DNA from: Coniella vitis
Taxonomy: Eukaryota; Ascomycota; Sordariomycetes; Diaporthales; Schizoparmaceae
Assembly (NCBI GenBank): GCA_011317545.1
Contig: WUJK01000006.1
Span: forward strand, 2,108,001 to 2,172,000
Reading direction: 5' to 3'
DNA length: 64,000 nt
Shown one piece after another: positions 36,308 to 48,486 of the stretch. The first letter of the stretch is position 1. Every line of letters starts with the position of its first letter. The position numbers and the translations under genes are program-made. The notes under the pieces were generated by a model, which was given only the letters and a program-made list of their open reading frames with translations, searched no databases and was not told the origin of the DNA.

Positions 36308-37271
36308 TGACTAATGGAGAGGATGTGTGTCTGGTTATGGCGTGGTTGGAACTGTATTGCAGGAATGTAAAGGGGGGGGGGGGTTGGGAAAAGGAAACAG
36401 GTTATTGGCTTGTAAAATAATAAGTAAAATAATTCGCTGATGTATTTATTCCTTTCAACACTCCAATCTGAGTGGAAGTGCTATCTATAGTGTACAACTC
36501 ACTGGACCTTCTCATGTGTGCGGCGGCCCATTTACGCGACATCCCACTCCAACCCCAAGTTCATCCTTCCTCTTGTTCTCGCCACAAGGAAATAGAAACA
36601 CAAAAGCAGTCAACAAATGACTTGCCCGTGAAAACATCCCTGTGAGAAAAGAAAACAAAAAAAAAACCACCCCATCACTATGGCCGCAACCGGATATCAA
36701 CCACAACTTTTCGCTCAACCTCCTCTGAACAGAGTCATTCGACTTCGCGCCTCCCAGCAGACACGATGTTATACCACTCCACCCCGCCCCTTTCCTTTTA
36801 ACATTCCCTTGCCCAAGCTCCTTTCCAGTTGCTTCACACTCTGCCACTCAGACAAAAAAAAAAAAAACAGACCACTTCCTTCCCACACCTCGGCGGGTCT
36901 GCTCTACTCCCATCCTTCATCTCTGCCCAGAGACCACAAGGAGCACTCGCACGGCAGTGCCGAAGACGCGCAAGGCTCCCGTGGATCATGGCCCCGCCGC
37001 AGCCACCAGTGTCGAAGCCCGCCGCAGCCGAATATCTGGGGCACAGGACGGTGTGTGGCGTCGTCGCCGCCGCCCGCCGAGGGTTGAGTGATGGTTCCGT
37101 AGCGTGGGAATGTGACGTCTAAAACAGTCAACGTATGAGCATCTCCGAGTTATACCATGTGAATTATACGGAAAGTTTGGGTGCGATAAAGTGTGTGTGT
37201 GTGTGTGTGTGTGTACAAGTGCGAAGGGAAGAGAAGAGGAAAGGCAGGGGAGAAGAACAACAAGGGAACGA
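36308..37271. other. Convergent spacer with GT repeat; no gene seen
   Basis: No frame here looks coding. A (GT)n tract lies at about 37191-37214. The stretch 36840-37120 is GC-rich and open in several frames, but nothing in it matches a known protein. Confidence 0.5.
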
Positions 37272-37748
37272 CTACAAGAGCCAGGGAGTCAAGAACGTAC
37301 AACTGGGAGAACCAGCAACAGCGCCAGAATCGGATTCAGAATCAGAATCAGAATCAGAAACACCGCCATAGTCTTCACCATAACCGGCATAAGCTCGCCA
37401 GTGGCAGCGCGCCCGAGCCTCCAGCAAGAGTGTCAATGTCTCATCCTCCTCCTCCTCCTCCGCCTGCTGCTGGCCAGCGCCTGCTTCTTCTTCTTCTTCT
37501 TCATCATCATCATCATCACCAAAGCGGCCAGTCGCCCACTGGTATATATAAACCACGGTGATGATAGCGAGCAGAAAGACAAGGGCCATGGCGATGACGA
37601 AGAGCCTGGAGTCGGAGGCGTTGTCCTTGCCACCAGAGGGCATCGGAGCGGTGTTGTCGCGGTGCTTTCCGTGGTGGCTGGCGCTGCTGTGGCTCGGCTG
37701 GCTGGGAGATGGCTCGCTCCAGTACTTCATGGCGGGCATTGGGGCCAT
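37272..37748 (-). CDS. Acidic single-pass membrane protein, hypothetical
   Basis: A single-exon frame of 158 residues starting at the first ATG (MAPMPAMKYW). It is Ser/His/Pro-rich at the N-terminus and has one clear membrane helix (LFVIAMALVFLLAIITVVYIY, about residues 50-70). An extremely acidic stretch of Asp/Glu repeats and a Ser-Asp/Glu repeat near the C-terminus follow. The acidic runs come from GAT/CTT-type simple repeats, and (GT)n tracts flank both ends. Frame and helix look real, but low complexity could also open a frame by chance. No family recognised. Confidence 0.5.
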   Translation of the reverse strand: MAPMPAMKYWSEPSPSQPSHSSASHHGKHRDNTAPMPSGGKDNASDSRLFVIAMALVFLLAIITVVYIYQWATGRFGDDDDDEEEEEEAGAGQQQAEEEEEDETLTLLLEARARCHWRAYAGYGEDYGGVSDSDSDSESDSGAVAGSPSCTFLTPWLL

Positions 37749-37766
37749 GGCTTCTGTTGTCACTGC

Positions 37767-37802
<36 letters not shown>

Positions 37803-39743
37803 ATATGAAGATGTGGTTGAAGGTGGGTTCTTTTTGGTCTTCTTGAAGAAACAGTGGATAATTCCTTTTTGCGAATGTGTTGTTACTCCAGTAATGGAAA
37901 CTCGGAATCCTCAGAAACACTGCTCGTGAAATCTCTTGATAAACCAGAATGGTACGTTGAATACCAGCACGCAAGCTATGCAGCCAAATCTGAAATTTCA
38001 CCCGAACAGAGAGAGAGGTTCAGTTAAGCACAGCAAGAGAAAGATACAGAAGGAAAGAAAGAAAGCACCCAAAGACCAAGGTCAAAAGGGCGACCTCGCT
38101 TCTTATGAAGGGAAAGAAGAAAAAAAAAAAAGAGAAAAGACGAAGCCGTTCCGTTCCGTCTCCCAACATCAACCATCTTTGCCATTACCGCTCACTGCCC
38201 ATACCCAAAGCATCACAAACCATTCCAAAAGAACAAGAATCATTACATGCAAACCCCGCCGCGGCTGGCTTAGTACACTCGTCGCGCCAGCAATATTTCC
38301 TGAAGCGAACCAAAATGAAATCCGGCAGCATCTCTGCGCTCATCATTCCCGAAGCCGTCGAGTAGGGCGTGCCACAGGAGGAGCAGCGCGCTGCTTTCCA
38401 CGAACTAGAGAGCTTTTCTCGTCTTTCTTTTGATAGTAGCGCTTTTTGCACAACACGACCGGGAATGGTATAGTTGACGCGCAAAATGGAACAAGACATG
38501 TGGTTTCATGTTGCTAGCTCCTCGCACATCTTTACTAGACAGATTTGATGGAAAATGTTGAAAGCGAGATAACCAAAAAATGACGGGGGAACCGCCTTGT
38601 CCAAGTATTCTGTTGCTTCGTGGCCACATGGCGCTTGTCTTTTGTTTTCTGACCAGTGCCGAGGGTATGTTTGCATGGTTTTATCTCAAGCCCGTCTAGA
38701 TATAGCCTCAAGATCAGGACCGGTAAAGGCGATATCAAAAGGTGATGTTGAGTATACGTCTCGAAACAGACACAGCCCACGCTTGTGATGTCACAGATTA
38801 GTATAAATACAACAAAGGAAAGAAAAACAAACAAAAGTTTCTTAGATCCTCATGCAGGAGTTGAATCAAGGGGTCTCTGTATCTAGAAAATAAATACTTT
38901 GGAGAGCTGGTATATCCATGCATCCATCCGTCCATCCATATATCCTGAACGTGTCCTTCGTCTAGATCCCTGAATTCCCCCTTATTCCGTGAAGGGGAAG
39001 AGAGAAAACTAACAAAAAGAAAAAAATAAAAATAAATAAAAATAAAAACAAAAACAAAACGGCGGCAAGCCCTCATTGACTCACCTCGAAAAGAAAATAC
39101 CTCTCTAATCTCGAAATAACCCATTCCGTTAAACGCCCATCATATTCATCTACAAAACCCATCTATCCTGCATCCAGCCATAAACATGGTCGTCTAGTCT
39201 TTCCCTATCTCAGAACAATGGACCTTCACATTTTCATCACAAAATAGGTGAAGATCAACTTGATTCTGATACGAATAGCAGACAGGACACGTGAAATGTA
39301 TATCACATCAAAGGTATCCAGGTATCACACGTAGTAAGCAAGAAACAGAGGAAAAAAAAGCGGAGACATAACAGCCAGACACAAAATGCCCTTGACCAAT
39401 CTCATCTGGTAACTTCAACTCCAGCAACGGCATCCTGCCAAAGTCATCTGCCAATCCCCCCTTACTATACAGACCAGGGAAAGCCAGGCCTAGGACTCGA
39501 CACAACACGTCTGGTCAGATGAACCGTGCATTGTCCACCAATAGCACAGCAGACAGGCGACATGCCAAGACAACGAGCGAGGGAGTGGACTAGCGGGTTC
39601 CGGCAACCGTTGTTGTACTAGGTGAATTTCCCACCACTCAGATTCCCCGCACATAACACACACTTGGCCTGTTGACTCCGCATTCCTTCATCACCCCTCA
39701 AGGAGAGATGAAAACAGGGGAAAGGATTTGATTGTGTTCTCTT
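37749..39743. other. Spacer with simple repeats; no gene seen
   Basis: It contains (GT)n followed by (GA)n at about 37766-37801, a (CCAT)n stretch at about 38913-38940 and an A-rich tract (39018-39058). The short minus-strand frame 38185-38499 has a run of Cys residues but no recognisable fold or splice support. The last ~300 bp should hold the 3' UTR of the next gene. Confidence 0.5.
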
Positions 39744-41766
39744 CTAGGCGCTGGCGGATTCGGAAATGATCTTTTCTGTGACCTTGCCATCGGCTTGGAC
39801 AACGACCTTGTCGACTTTGACGGAGGCCTGGACAGGCTTGGGCTGGTTGTAGACCCATTCGAGCTGTTCGAGGGTACGGCCTTGGGACTCGACACTGTGG
39901 TCAAAGGTGTTAGTACAAAGGCTTCCTTCCTCTTATATATGTTGGCTGTCGGGGGGGGGGGGGAGAAAGAAACAGCGGCAAGGACTTACCCAAAGATCCA
40001 CCACAAGAGTGACTCGATGCAATCCCAAGCAACAAAAACGTAGACGTAGTTGGTGTTGATGTTGGCAAGGGCAATGGGTCCAGCAAACGTGTTGATGAAT
40101 CCAAACAAGCCCACAATGACACCAGAGGCAGCGAGACCCTTGGCACGGAGGTTGGTGTCGAGGGCTTCGGCGGGAATGATTCCCTGGAGTGGCGTGTAGG
40201 TGAAGGAGTAAATAATATTGAACAAGAAGTAAAAGGCAAGGGCCGCCTGAGCCAGAGGCTTGCCTTCAGGGCTAATGTTTGTATTGCCCGAGCTGTCTTT
40301 GTACTGGTACTTCTTGAGGCCCGTCGATGCGCCACCGTTGACGGCGAGCAGACCGGCACAGACCAAGGTGCCCCAGACAAGAACGGTGCGGCGGTTCATT
40401 TTGTCGCTGCGAGAGACACCAATACCAGCGCCAATGGCAGACAAAACACTGTTGAGCACGTTAAAGCCAAGCTGTTGGGCAGTGGACTTGATGCCAATGA
40501 GGCTGAAGATGGCGGCGTTGAAGTATCCCAGACCGTTGCCAGAGAACTGGCCAAAGACGGAGATCATGACAATTTGACCAAATCTCCAGCGGCCGTTGTG
40601 GGTCAGGATCATGGGGCGGTAGTCCCACCAGACTTTGTCAAGACCATCTTGCCTGATGTTCTCCTTCATCTCTTCGACCTCGAGCAGCACCAGGCGCGAG
40701 GATGGGTCGCCGTTGCCGTGGTACTTGACCAAGAAGGCCACCGCTTCCTCCTCTCTGCCGTTGGCCATCAAGAACCGAGGGGACTCGGGGAGGAAGAAGA
40801 CGGAGGCAATGACGATGAAGCAGGCAAAGCACTGAAGGAGGAGCGGGAGTCTCCAGGCCCAGTTGGACGTCATGTAGGAGCAGCCGAAAGTGACAAAGGC
40901 AGCCGGGATCGAGCCACCGAACCAGCCGCAGTTGTAGAAGCCTATGCAATCAATCATCAGTATCCCGTGAGTCCAGAAGCATGTGTGCGGCAGGTCAACG
41001 TACCAGTGCAACGACCACGCCAGTGCGCAGGCGCAATCTCAATAGCGTATGCCGGGGCAGCGACAGTCATGATGGAGATTCCGGCACCAAGAATGAATCG
41101 ACCGACGGTAAGCTGCGCGATAGTCGAGGAACTGCAAGCGATGACTGCGCCGAGAATAATGACCCAAGCGCCGATAAACATGGTCCAGCGACGGCCGAAG
41201 CGGTCCGACAAGATGGCTGCAAAAGGAGCAGTAACGATAGTTCCGCTAGATGCCATTGTCAGCGCACAGCCCGTCGTTGTGGATTACCGAGCAGAGCAGA
41301 GCAGCGTGACCTACACATTGTAGAGCGAGCTGATGATGGAGACCTTGGTGCCAGTCAATTCTGTGTGGAACGTGGCCCGGAACGAGTCCATGGCAGTGAT
41401 GGAACCAATAAGAGATCCATCGTAGCCATTGGCACAGGCACAGGCAAATGCCACGAACACGGCAAAGTAAAGCTGGATCGAGCTCTTGCTCCACCGCTCA
41501 ATCTTGGACTCTTGAATGGCAGCGAACAGTTCGGCCTAGAAGGGCAGGGCAGTTGGCAAGGAAGAGATTAGCATGATTCCCGGTGGAAGCACGACTCGCT
41601 TGTTATGCCGCGGACAAGGACTAACATTGTGGACCTCCTTGGCTTTGGCACCGGCGGCAGTGTCCAGCGTCTTGCCCGTGCCCTCTGCGACTACAGGGAA
41701 ATGGGTCTCGTGGTGGGAGATGCCATGATTCGACTCGTCGATGATGCTTTGCGACTTCTCGGCCAT
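39744..41766 (-). CDS. MFS sugar porter, lactose-permease/cellodextrin-transporter-like
   Basis: 568 residues from five exons: 41766-41626, 41535-41315, 41245-41004, 40941-39990 and 39894-39744; all phases agree. Intron 1 has the rarer donor GTTAGT. The sequence shows sugar porter signatures: GYDGS in helix 1 (residues 84-88), SDRFGRRW (134-141), GRFILGAG, AHWRGRCTGFYNCGW, PESPRFL, and a final helix WDCIESLLWWIFGVES with GRTLEQLEWVY after it. The acidic/His-rich N-terminus of about 60 residues and the overall text resemble fungal lactose permease-like transporters that import disaccharides and oligosaccharides; this substrate assignment is inference. It is not a close copy of the transporter at 29671, so the two represent different subfamilies. 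The G-rich tract at 39950-39963 is intronic. Confidence 0.9.
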
Positions 41767-43345
41767 GGTGAGGTCAAAACGCAACGCGTCAATGGTGTGC
41801 AATCCAGGTGCTGGTGGGTGGATCAGAAGTCGAAGACGACAGCTCAGCGAAGAATGCACTCGACAGGACACGCTGTGGATTGGGACGTGATAACTCAAAG
41901 AGGGTTATTATATGGCCAGACAGCGGATGGCACCTGACCATTGACAAGGGTGCGTTACCCCAGGTTTTCGGCGGGCTCGAGGCTCGCATAGGCACGGTCG
42001 GGAACGCGGGCCTTGATCCCCCTTGCGGCAGGGGTGGAGAGACGCCATGCGAGGGCTGGGACAAGCGAGAAGACAGGAGACGGTGGGCAGGCGAGCCGTC
42101 GGCTTGGCTGCGGGGATCTGTGGCCAAAGGGTCAGAGCTAACTGCACAGGAACCAAAAGACGACGGCTCAACTGAGTATGGGAAGCATGCGAGAGGAGCG
42201 CAAGATGGTCACAGGCTAAGCATAGCTCGTGAAGTTTCGATGGAATGTGGATTATCGGCCCTGCATCCAAGAGAGTTGGCAGACGTCGCTAACAAGTAAG
42301 TGTAATAAGATGCTTGGGCTTTGCATCGAGCGGTTGGTCACGGTGAGTATCTGGCGTGATGTTCGGTTATGTCATGTTGGACCCGGGGGCTGGATTCGCT
42401 CAGATGCAGGCGCACACCTCGACAGGCTTCGCAGTTGGAGCATCTCGGAGCCTTCTTTGCCACGAGACGTTTGCTGGTCCGAATTTCTCATGTCGTGTTG
42501 CCCCTGTTGAGCGCGGCAATGCTCTTTGGAGTTTGTTTCGCTGGCTGACGAGACCCTTGATCTTAACAACCCAAGTATCACTGTATGCACTGCAGTGTGA
42601 GATTCAAGTACACCCTGCCTGTCTGCTGTCTGCTTAGCCACAGCAGCCCTGTTGATCGTTTCCCCAACCACATGTGCTCGCAGACACTCGCCCTCTCCCT
42701 CGCCCTACCAGCGGGGGAGAGCAAGGCACGCAAGAGGCTCTACTCGAGCGGCGACACCCCCCAGATTGCCCGTTTGAGACTCGAGGGCTGCAGACCCAGC
42801 AGCCACGCAGACCTTGTCGTGACAGGCGTCGGGCCGGACGAGAAGGCGCCTGTTGGAGAAACCAGGTGCACAATCAGATTCGGGGAGACGGGCCTGCAAG
42901 CTTGCAACCAAAGGCCTGGGCCCATGGCCGTGTGGCTTGCAAGCAAAAAATGGCCGACAAGAGGTTGAGCGGTATGGTGAGTGGATGATGCCGAGACTCG
43001 CCCCGCCCCACCCAAGCACCGTCTGTCGCCAACGGGGACGAGAAATACATCAGCCTATGTACCCGATCCCCAGCCAGCGGCCCCAGACCAGCTCGAACTG
43101 CAGGCCGTGTCAGGGCCCAAGCTGCCGGGACTTGAGGTGGTCCACGATTCACCAGTGTACTGGAACGCAATGCAATGCCACACCCCGGAAAGAGACAGCA
43201 GCAAAGACGTCGAAAAAGGGCGCCTCAAGGCGGCTAGTCACTCGGACTCGACACCGCGGCTCCGGAGTTTTCGGTGCGGTCAGTCAGATAGATCGCATCC
43301 TTCGTTTTTTTTTTTTTTTTGCACGAGCAAGGTAGCATGTTGCGC

Positions 43346-43380
<35 letters not shown>

Positions 43381-45136
43381 TGGGTGTTGTCTGGCTGAGA
43401 GAGAAAAGGCCACTCGATCATGCCAATGCCAGGCTTTGATTAGCACAGACAGCTGAGCCCTGCAACCCTCGACGTCTTGGCTCGTTGGTCCGTGCAACCG
43501 TTGCAGTGCTCAGCAGCGGGCCCGGTCCTGTCATTGAGAGAGAGAAGGAGCGATCCCAACCGCAAAGTGCCGGTCACTGGTCTCGAGTCTCGCGCTCGTC
43601 CACAGCGAACACAACGAAAATGGAACGCGAAAGCGCTTAGTCCTTCGTTGGCACAGGTGGAACAAAAGAGAGGAGTGCGAATTGTTCTACATTGTATGGG
43701 AGTAAAAGGCTATTATACTTTGAATGCCGGCAAACACCTATTGTTCTGCTTACAAATGGTCGTTCAGGGTCGGGTCCGAGGGTATTGTCACAAATACTAT
43801 CATAGTATTCAGCCAAACACTGCTTTCCAACGGCCGTGAGCCAATACAAAGCCAAGCCGTTCAAGCCGACCTTCCGTGGTCAGAGAAAGCTTACTGCACA
43901 CTGCACACAGAAATACTATGTTATGAAAACACGACACCAACAGGGGCAAAAGTAGATCGACTTGAGCGTTATATATATAGCTGTCTTTTATTGTCACATA
44001 CTATGTATATACATGCTATGGTACAGCATGTACGTACCATGAGCTAAGATAGATTATGTAATCCATGGCTCGCAACTGCCCATGGGGAAAAATGGTGGGG
44101 AAAGCAGGGTTGCAGGACAGGGGTTGTGTTTAAGCTTCGGAGGGTTGCACGTTGCACCTCGACTTGGCGATGTCGGGTCTTGCCGAAACTGGGATTTGCG
44201 GCACCACGGTTCCGCCTCCCTTTCCCAGCCTCACATCGCTTGCCATATAGACTCTTTTTTCCACTCGAGCAAACCCTCCTCGCCAAGCAGCCCTGCAAGT
44301 ATGCTGCTGAATTTGTTCCAGCTGATGCGTGCAAGTGGAAGGGTGTACATAGGATTGCCCTTGTGCGTCCGCGCACCCTTGCCGCGTCCCAAGAACAATA
44401 AGCGATGGTGGATGGAAACATCCAGACGGTTTCTGTGGTCGATTGTGAGGATATGGACATCTACCTTCAGTCGTAGTTCATGGGGAACAGCATTCTTTGG
44501 AAAGCGCTGTGGCGTTACCAAACAACCAGAAGCCCGTGCTGATGTGGTGTCGTGACACCAGGCGGGCCAGCAATAGCAGCATCCTCGTGCCCTCTTTACG
44601 TGAGCCGTGGTGGCTCAACACCGCCCAAAAGTCATGTAGACCCAGGATCAGGCCGCTCTAGAGCAGCCCAACAAATCCCGGAGCAGCCAAGGACCAGATT
44701 CTTGGCTCGTACTAGACATGGGGCTATATTGTGCCCCAGCACAGGTTGCGCCTGGGCTCATGGCACATGGCCCAATGTGAGCCATTTCTAAGCCACAACT
44801 CACCAGAGAAGAAGGGTGGTCTTGGTGGGTGCCATGCGGTAGGGTGTTTCTCTTTGTCAAGACATGCTGCTTGGCCTCCACCGTTACCACCACAACCGCC
44901 ATGCAAGGGCGAGCCATGTCATGCCAGGTCGAAAACAGTAGCCGCAGGGGCGCCTCTTGTAGTCTTCGCGTGGTACGGTAGGGCTGTCGGGCTGTCGGGC
45001 TGCAGCAAAGCCAAGATCTGATTTTTCCCCATCTTCAGCCTTCATGTTCTAGCAGCGTTGTAAAGTTGCCTCTGAGTCCAACTGGAAGGGCCGTGTTGGT
45101 GGGTGGGAGGCCCTCCAATCAACCTCACATCCGCTC
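41767..45136. other. Long GC-rich spacer; no gene supported
   Basis: About 3.4 kb upstream of the lactose-permease-like gene. Several overlapping frames are open on both strands at 42585-43019, but none has a recognisable motif or consistent splice signals. A T run (43305-43320) and (GT)n (about 43349-43377) are present. A hairpin lies at 44010-44032. An undetected gene or long promoter is possible. Confidence 0.45.
44010..44032. other. Perfect 8-bp-stem inverted repeat
   Basis: TACATGCT, a 7-base spacer, then AGCATGTA. It lies just after a TACTATGTA motif. It could be a regulatory palindrome or a chance hairpin. Confidence 0.5.
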
Positions 45137-46483
45137 TCAGTCTCCTGCCACCATAGCACTGCTGATTCCGAGTCGCTCGGATTCGGACAGAGTCTGCCTG
45201 CGATATTCATAGTACAGCACCCCATCCTCCTGCTCCGCCAACCACCCGTAGCCCAGCGACTCCCAGTCATCAAGCACCTTGACCAGATCCATATTCGTCT
45301 CTGACGGTGGGCTAAGGTGGACTCTCAAGTACCTGAGCTCAGGCATCTTGTCCCTGACAGTCGCCATGAGCGGCGTCCACAGCTCCCACGATACCGGCGC
45401 AACCGCTGGCTGGCCGCCGCCATTTGTCAGCCGCGGGTGCTTGGCTTGAATGGGCTGCAGGAAGAGATGGTCCTTGAAGTGGTTGAATGCAAAGCTAAGT
45501 CGTCGGACACGCGACACGTGCGTGTGTGGGTTCGCCACGAAGAAGCGATAGGCGTCCTCGGAGGCGGTAAAGACGAGCTCGGTCGATTCGAACAGTGTTT
45601 CGATGGCTTCGGTGTACCTGCCTCGTGCGTCAGCTGGTTCTCAGACTATTTGCAGAGCAGAAGGAAATAGTTGAGCCTACATCCTCCTGCAGCTCAAGAA
45701 CAAGCCCATCCATCCTGTTCCCTGACATCCTTCTCTCGCCACACCGTCTCTCTCTTTTGCTCGCAAGTCCTCACACGTCCCATCTGCCCGCGCCTTCCAC
45801 TGCATCATGGCTTCGGCCTGACACTTCCAGTGTCCGCGCCACCGCACCCTCAAGCTCCACGCATGCCAGAACCAGCGCGGCGGCTGTGTTGCCTTTGTCG
45901 TCATTGTTGTGTTGGCATGACTATTACCCGCCGTCGCCGTTGCCGCCGCCGCCGCCGCCGCAGCAGCAGCATCCACACCCGCCAGTCCCCAACCAGGCCA
46001 TGGATCCATCGACATGGGGTCCCGCTCATCCTCTAGTGTCGAGGAAAACAAGGTCTGCGGCGTGTAGACGCACGGCGTGGTGGTTAACCGGGCGCTGTCG
46101 CATGATGCATGCAGATGCATCTTGCTGAGCGGGTTGGTGGCGGCGTACAGATGTGTGTAGCAGATGCGGCGCAGTTCCGGGGGTAGATGCGTGAAGAAAG
46201 CACTTTGGAGCTGGGCGGACGGGTCTGGTGCGTTTGCATTTGATGCTGGCTGTGGGCTTGGATCCTGACGGTGCTTATTTGCAGTGCTGCTGCTGGTGGT
46301 GGTGGTGATATCGTCATCAATGATAGCAACCTCACCGCCGTTGCTCTGGTCCATGTCGGCGTCCTCCTTGTCGTCGCCACAAGAGTCATCATCCATTGCG
46401 GCCATGCACGAAGCCTTGCGCAGGCGGGCGCGCATGTGCTGCAGCTGGGAATAGCTGCCCTTCCTACCACTCGACCTGGCCAT
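45137..46483 (-). CDS. 2EXR-type (F-box-like) protein, hypothetical
   Basis: 427 residues from two exons, 46483-45681 and 45617-45137, with a 63-bp intron (GTAGGC...GGCAG, branch GCTGAC). It has the two hallmarks of the large fungal 2EXR/DUF7730 group: LPPELRRICYTHLY (about residues 100-113), resembling an F-box start, and CRRMYTEAIETLF (about 265-277), which spans the intron exactly. Function in this group is unknown; F-box-like substrate recruitment is often suggested. Between them are acidic (residues 30-58) and Thr/Ser/Ala-rich linkers, including a 10-Ala run coded by GCC/GCG repeats. It lies 471 bp downstream of a second 2EXR gene on the same strand, suggesting an old local duplication. 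Confidence 0.78.
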
Positions 46484-46953
46484 CGTGATTTACGGTTTCC
46501 GTGTATAGCGAGCGACTGGATCCTCCTTGTTCAGCAATCCCTCAAAAGCAAGCAGTATCCGCAAAAAGACTCCTCGATGATGGGGAGAGCCCTGCAGCTT
46601 GTCTTGTAGATGAATGAAGAAGGCAAAGGAGAGAGATGACGAGAGAATGGGCGAGATGGGTACGAGACGGATGGCCCCAAGGTTGGTGTGTCGCTTCACA
46701 GATTGTGAAACAGCACAGGTCAACTGGCTGCTTAGGGGCCCCCCTAAGCGGGATGCAAGAGCCGCTATTTCCATGGGCCCTGTAGTAAGAACTCCCTAGT
46801 GGTGTCAGGGTCAGGGTTAACACGGGGGTTTGGGTTCAGAGCTTCTACGAACAGAAATGGCGATGCCTTTATTTGGGTATCCGACAACATGAATCGTTAC
46901 CAGAAGAATTAACTTGCCAGCTCACCTCCAGCTCACCTCGCACACCACACGCA
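46484..46953. other. Spacer between the two 2EXR genes
   Basis: Promoter-sized spacer. It contains the palindromic GGGGCCCCCC-type stretch at about 46735-46745 and no credible frame. Confidence 0.5.
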
Positions 46954-48486
46954 CTAGTATCCAAGAAGTCTGCCTAAAAGTCCCACGTCTGATGCGCCTT
47001 CCGCCGGCACCGTCGTAAACCGCACCTTGCCTCGTTCTAGTTCTCTTGTCGTCGTCGTCACCGCCGCCGCCGCCAATTCGTAGGACGCAAGATCCGCGCC
47101 AGCGGACAACGGTACCTCGACATTCAAGTCCGTGAAATAATCATCATCCAGTCGCTCGGCTAGCGCGTAAAACGGCTCGTAAAACGGGCCTGCGGGGGGC
47201 AGTTCCAGCTCTGCCTGCTTTTGCAACCCCCAGGGCCTGTAAATATGGAGGGTGATGCATAGATCTTTTGTGGGTGGTGGGGAAATGTTAGTCCTTTGAT
47301 GGTCTACTGCTTGATACCGATGAAAAAAAAAAAAAAGAAAAGATGCTCGTCGATTACTCGCCTTGCAAATGCGGAAAGCCGTCGCCCAGCAATCGGCACG
47401 TATTGGAAACTCTGTTTTGGCTTTCTTTCAGCCTTCGTAACCGATTTTCCGACTGTCCTGCCTGCAGTGCCTCACTCGCATATCCAACCGTCATTGATAT
47501 CTGCAATCGAATTATTGTCAGTGCCGTTTGTATATGCCAGGAAATTAAAGCCAGATAAAAAAAAAAAAAAAAAAAACACCATTAGGAAAGTAGAAGTAAC
47601 TTCAGCCTCAGAGCCCACCAAAGCCCAAAAGAAAAGGGTGAAAACTACTAGAAGAATTACAACAAACCAGCACAGTACTTACTTGCACATGCCTCACAAA
47701 CACCCTCAACCACTCCGGAACCACCCGGAGAAAACTTCTCGCCGCATCATCGCTCTCAAACCTGAATCGCGTCGCCCTATACAACAAGGGCGCAGCCTCG
47801 CGGTACATTTCCTTGCACACGAGCAGCGGTGTCAACAACCCATCCGTCGACGACGACGCCGCCGATCTGGGTCCGCCAAATCTCGCTACGCTCCGCATAA
47901 CACGATGCGGCTCCTCGCAGTGATTATGAGTGCGCGACCGCAAAGCATTGAGCCAACCGAGCCGTCGCGTCATCTCAGACTGATCACTGATATCCGCGTA
48001 CGCCGCGTCCACGTCCCCTGGCCCATCTTCATCGGCGGGATCAGGCCGCAACCCGTTCTCGTTGCTGCTGCTGCTGCTGCTATGGTTACCATAGTCAAGA
48101 GCTTCATCACTCAGTAGGCAAGGCCAACGGCCGAAATGAGCTCCTGGTCGTTTCCTGTCTCTGAGGGGCCACTCAATGTGCTGTACAAGCCGGGGGTTGA
48201 GGCTGCCAGTCTCGGTATTACAATAAGAATTGCTGGCGTAGATGCTGGGTATCATGTGCTGTACAAGCCGGGGGTTGAGGCTGCCAGTCTCGGTATTACA
48301 ATAGGAATTGCTGGCGTCGATGCTGGGTATCATGTGCTGCTTCCAAAACGCAGTATAAATCTCCAGGCGGATGTCCCGTGGGAGACGGTCGAAGAAGCTC
48401 GAGGCAAGCTGCGGGTTGGCGCTGTCGAGGTCAAGTGGCAAACTCTGAGGTCGATAGCGACGCCTGGGGTGGATGCTTTCGTCCAT
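46954..48486 (-). CDS. 2EXR-type (F-box-like) protein with internal tandem duplication and probable GC-AG intron
   Basis: 417 residues from three exons, 48486-47683, 47500-47362 and 47264-46954. The F-box-like start is LPRDIRLEIYTAF (about residues 35-47), followed by two tandem 26-residue copies (residues 50-75 and 76-101). The second hallmark is LLVCKEMYREAAPLLYRATRF (split as LLVCKEMYREAA + PLLYR, ending near residue 245). The C-terminus has CRLLGDGFPHLQ joined to DLCITLHIYRPWG, the usual text of this family. Intron 1 (182 bp) is GTAAGT...GCAG and contains a poly(T) tract. Intron 2 appears to use a GC donor (AAG|GCGAGT) with a good ACTAAC branch site. A GT donor four bases further would need a different acceptor. 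The start MDESIHP was chosen over an upstream in-frame M (48723). A poly-Ser run comes from (CTG)n on the plus strand. Function unknown. Confidence 0.75.
48178..48333 (-). repeat. 78-bp in-frame tandem duplication within the 2EXR gene
   Basis: Two adjacent 78-bp copies (48178-48255 and 48256-48333) differ at only two positions. Each encodes 26 residues (QHMIPSI..., ending ...NPRLV), and the copies differ by Asp/Tyr at one residue. Exact codon multiples keep the frame. Confidence 0.95.

Noticed and set aside
38185..38499. Minus-strand frame with CSSCGTPYS and further Cys residues, a possible zinc-binding peptide
   Set aside because: Cys spacing matches no motif I can name, and there is no start context or partner exon. 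Could be revisited with transcript data.
42585..43019. Overlapping open frames on both strands in GC-rich DNA
   Set aside because: High GC alone keeps frames open here; no conserved residues or splice signals support any one of them.
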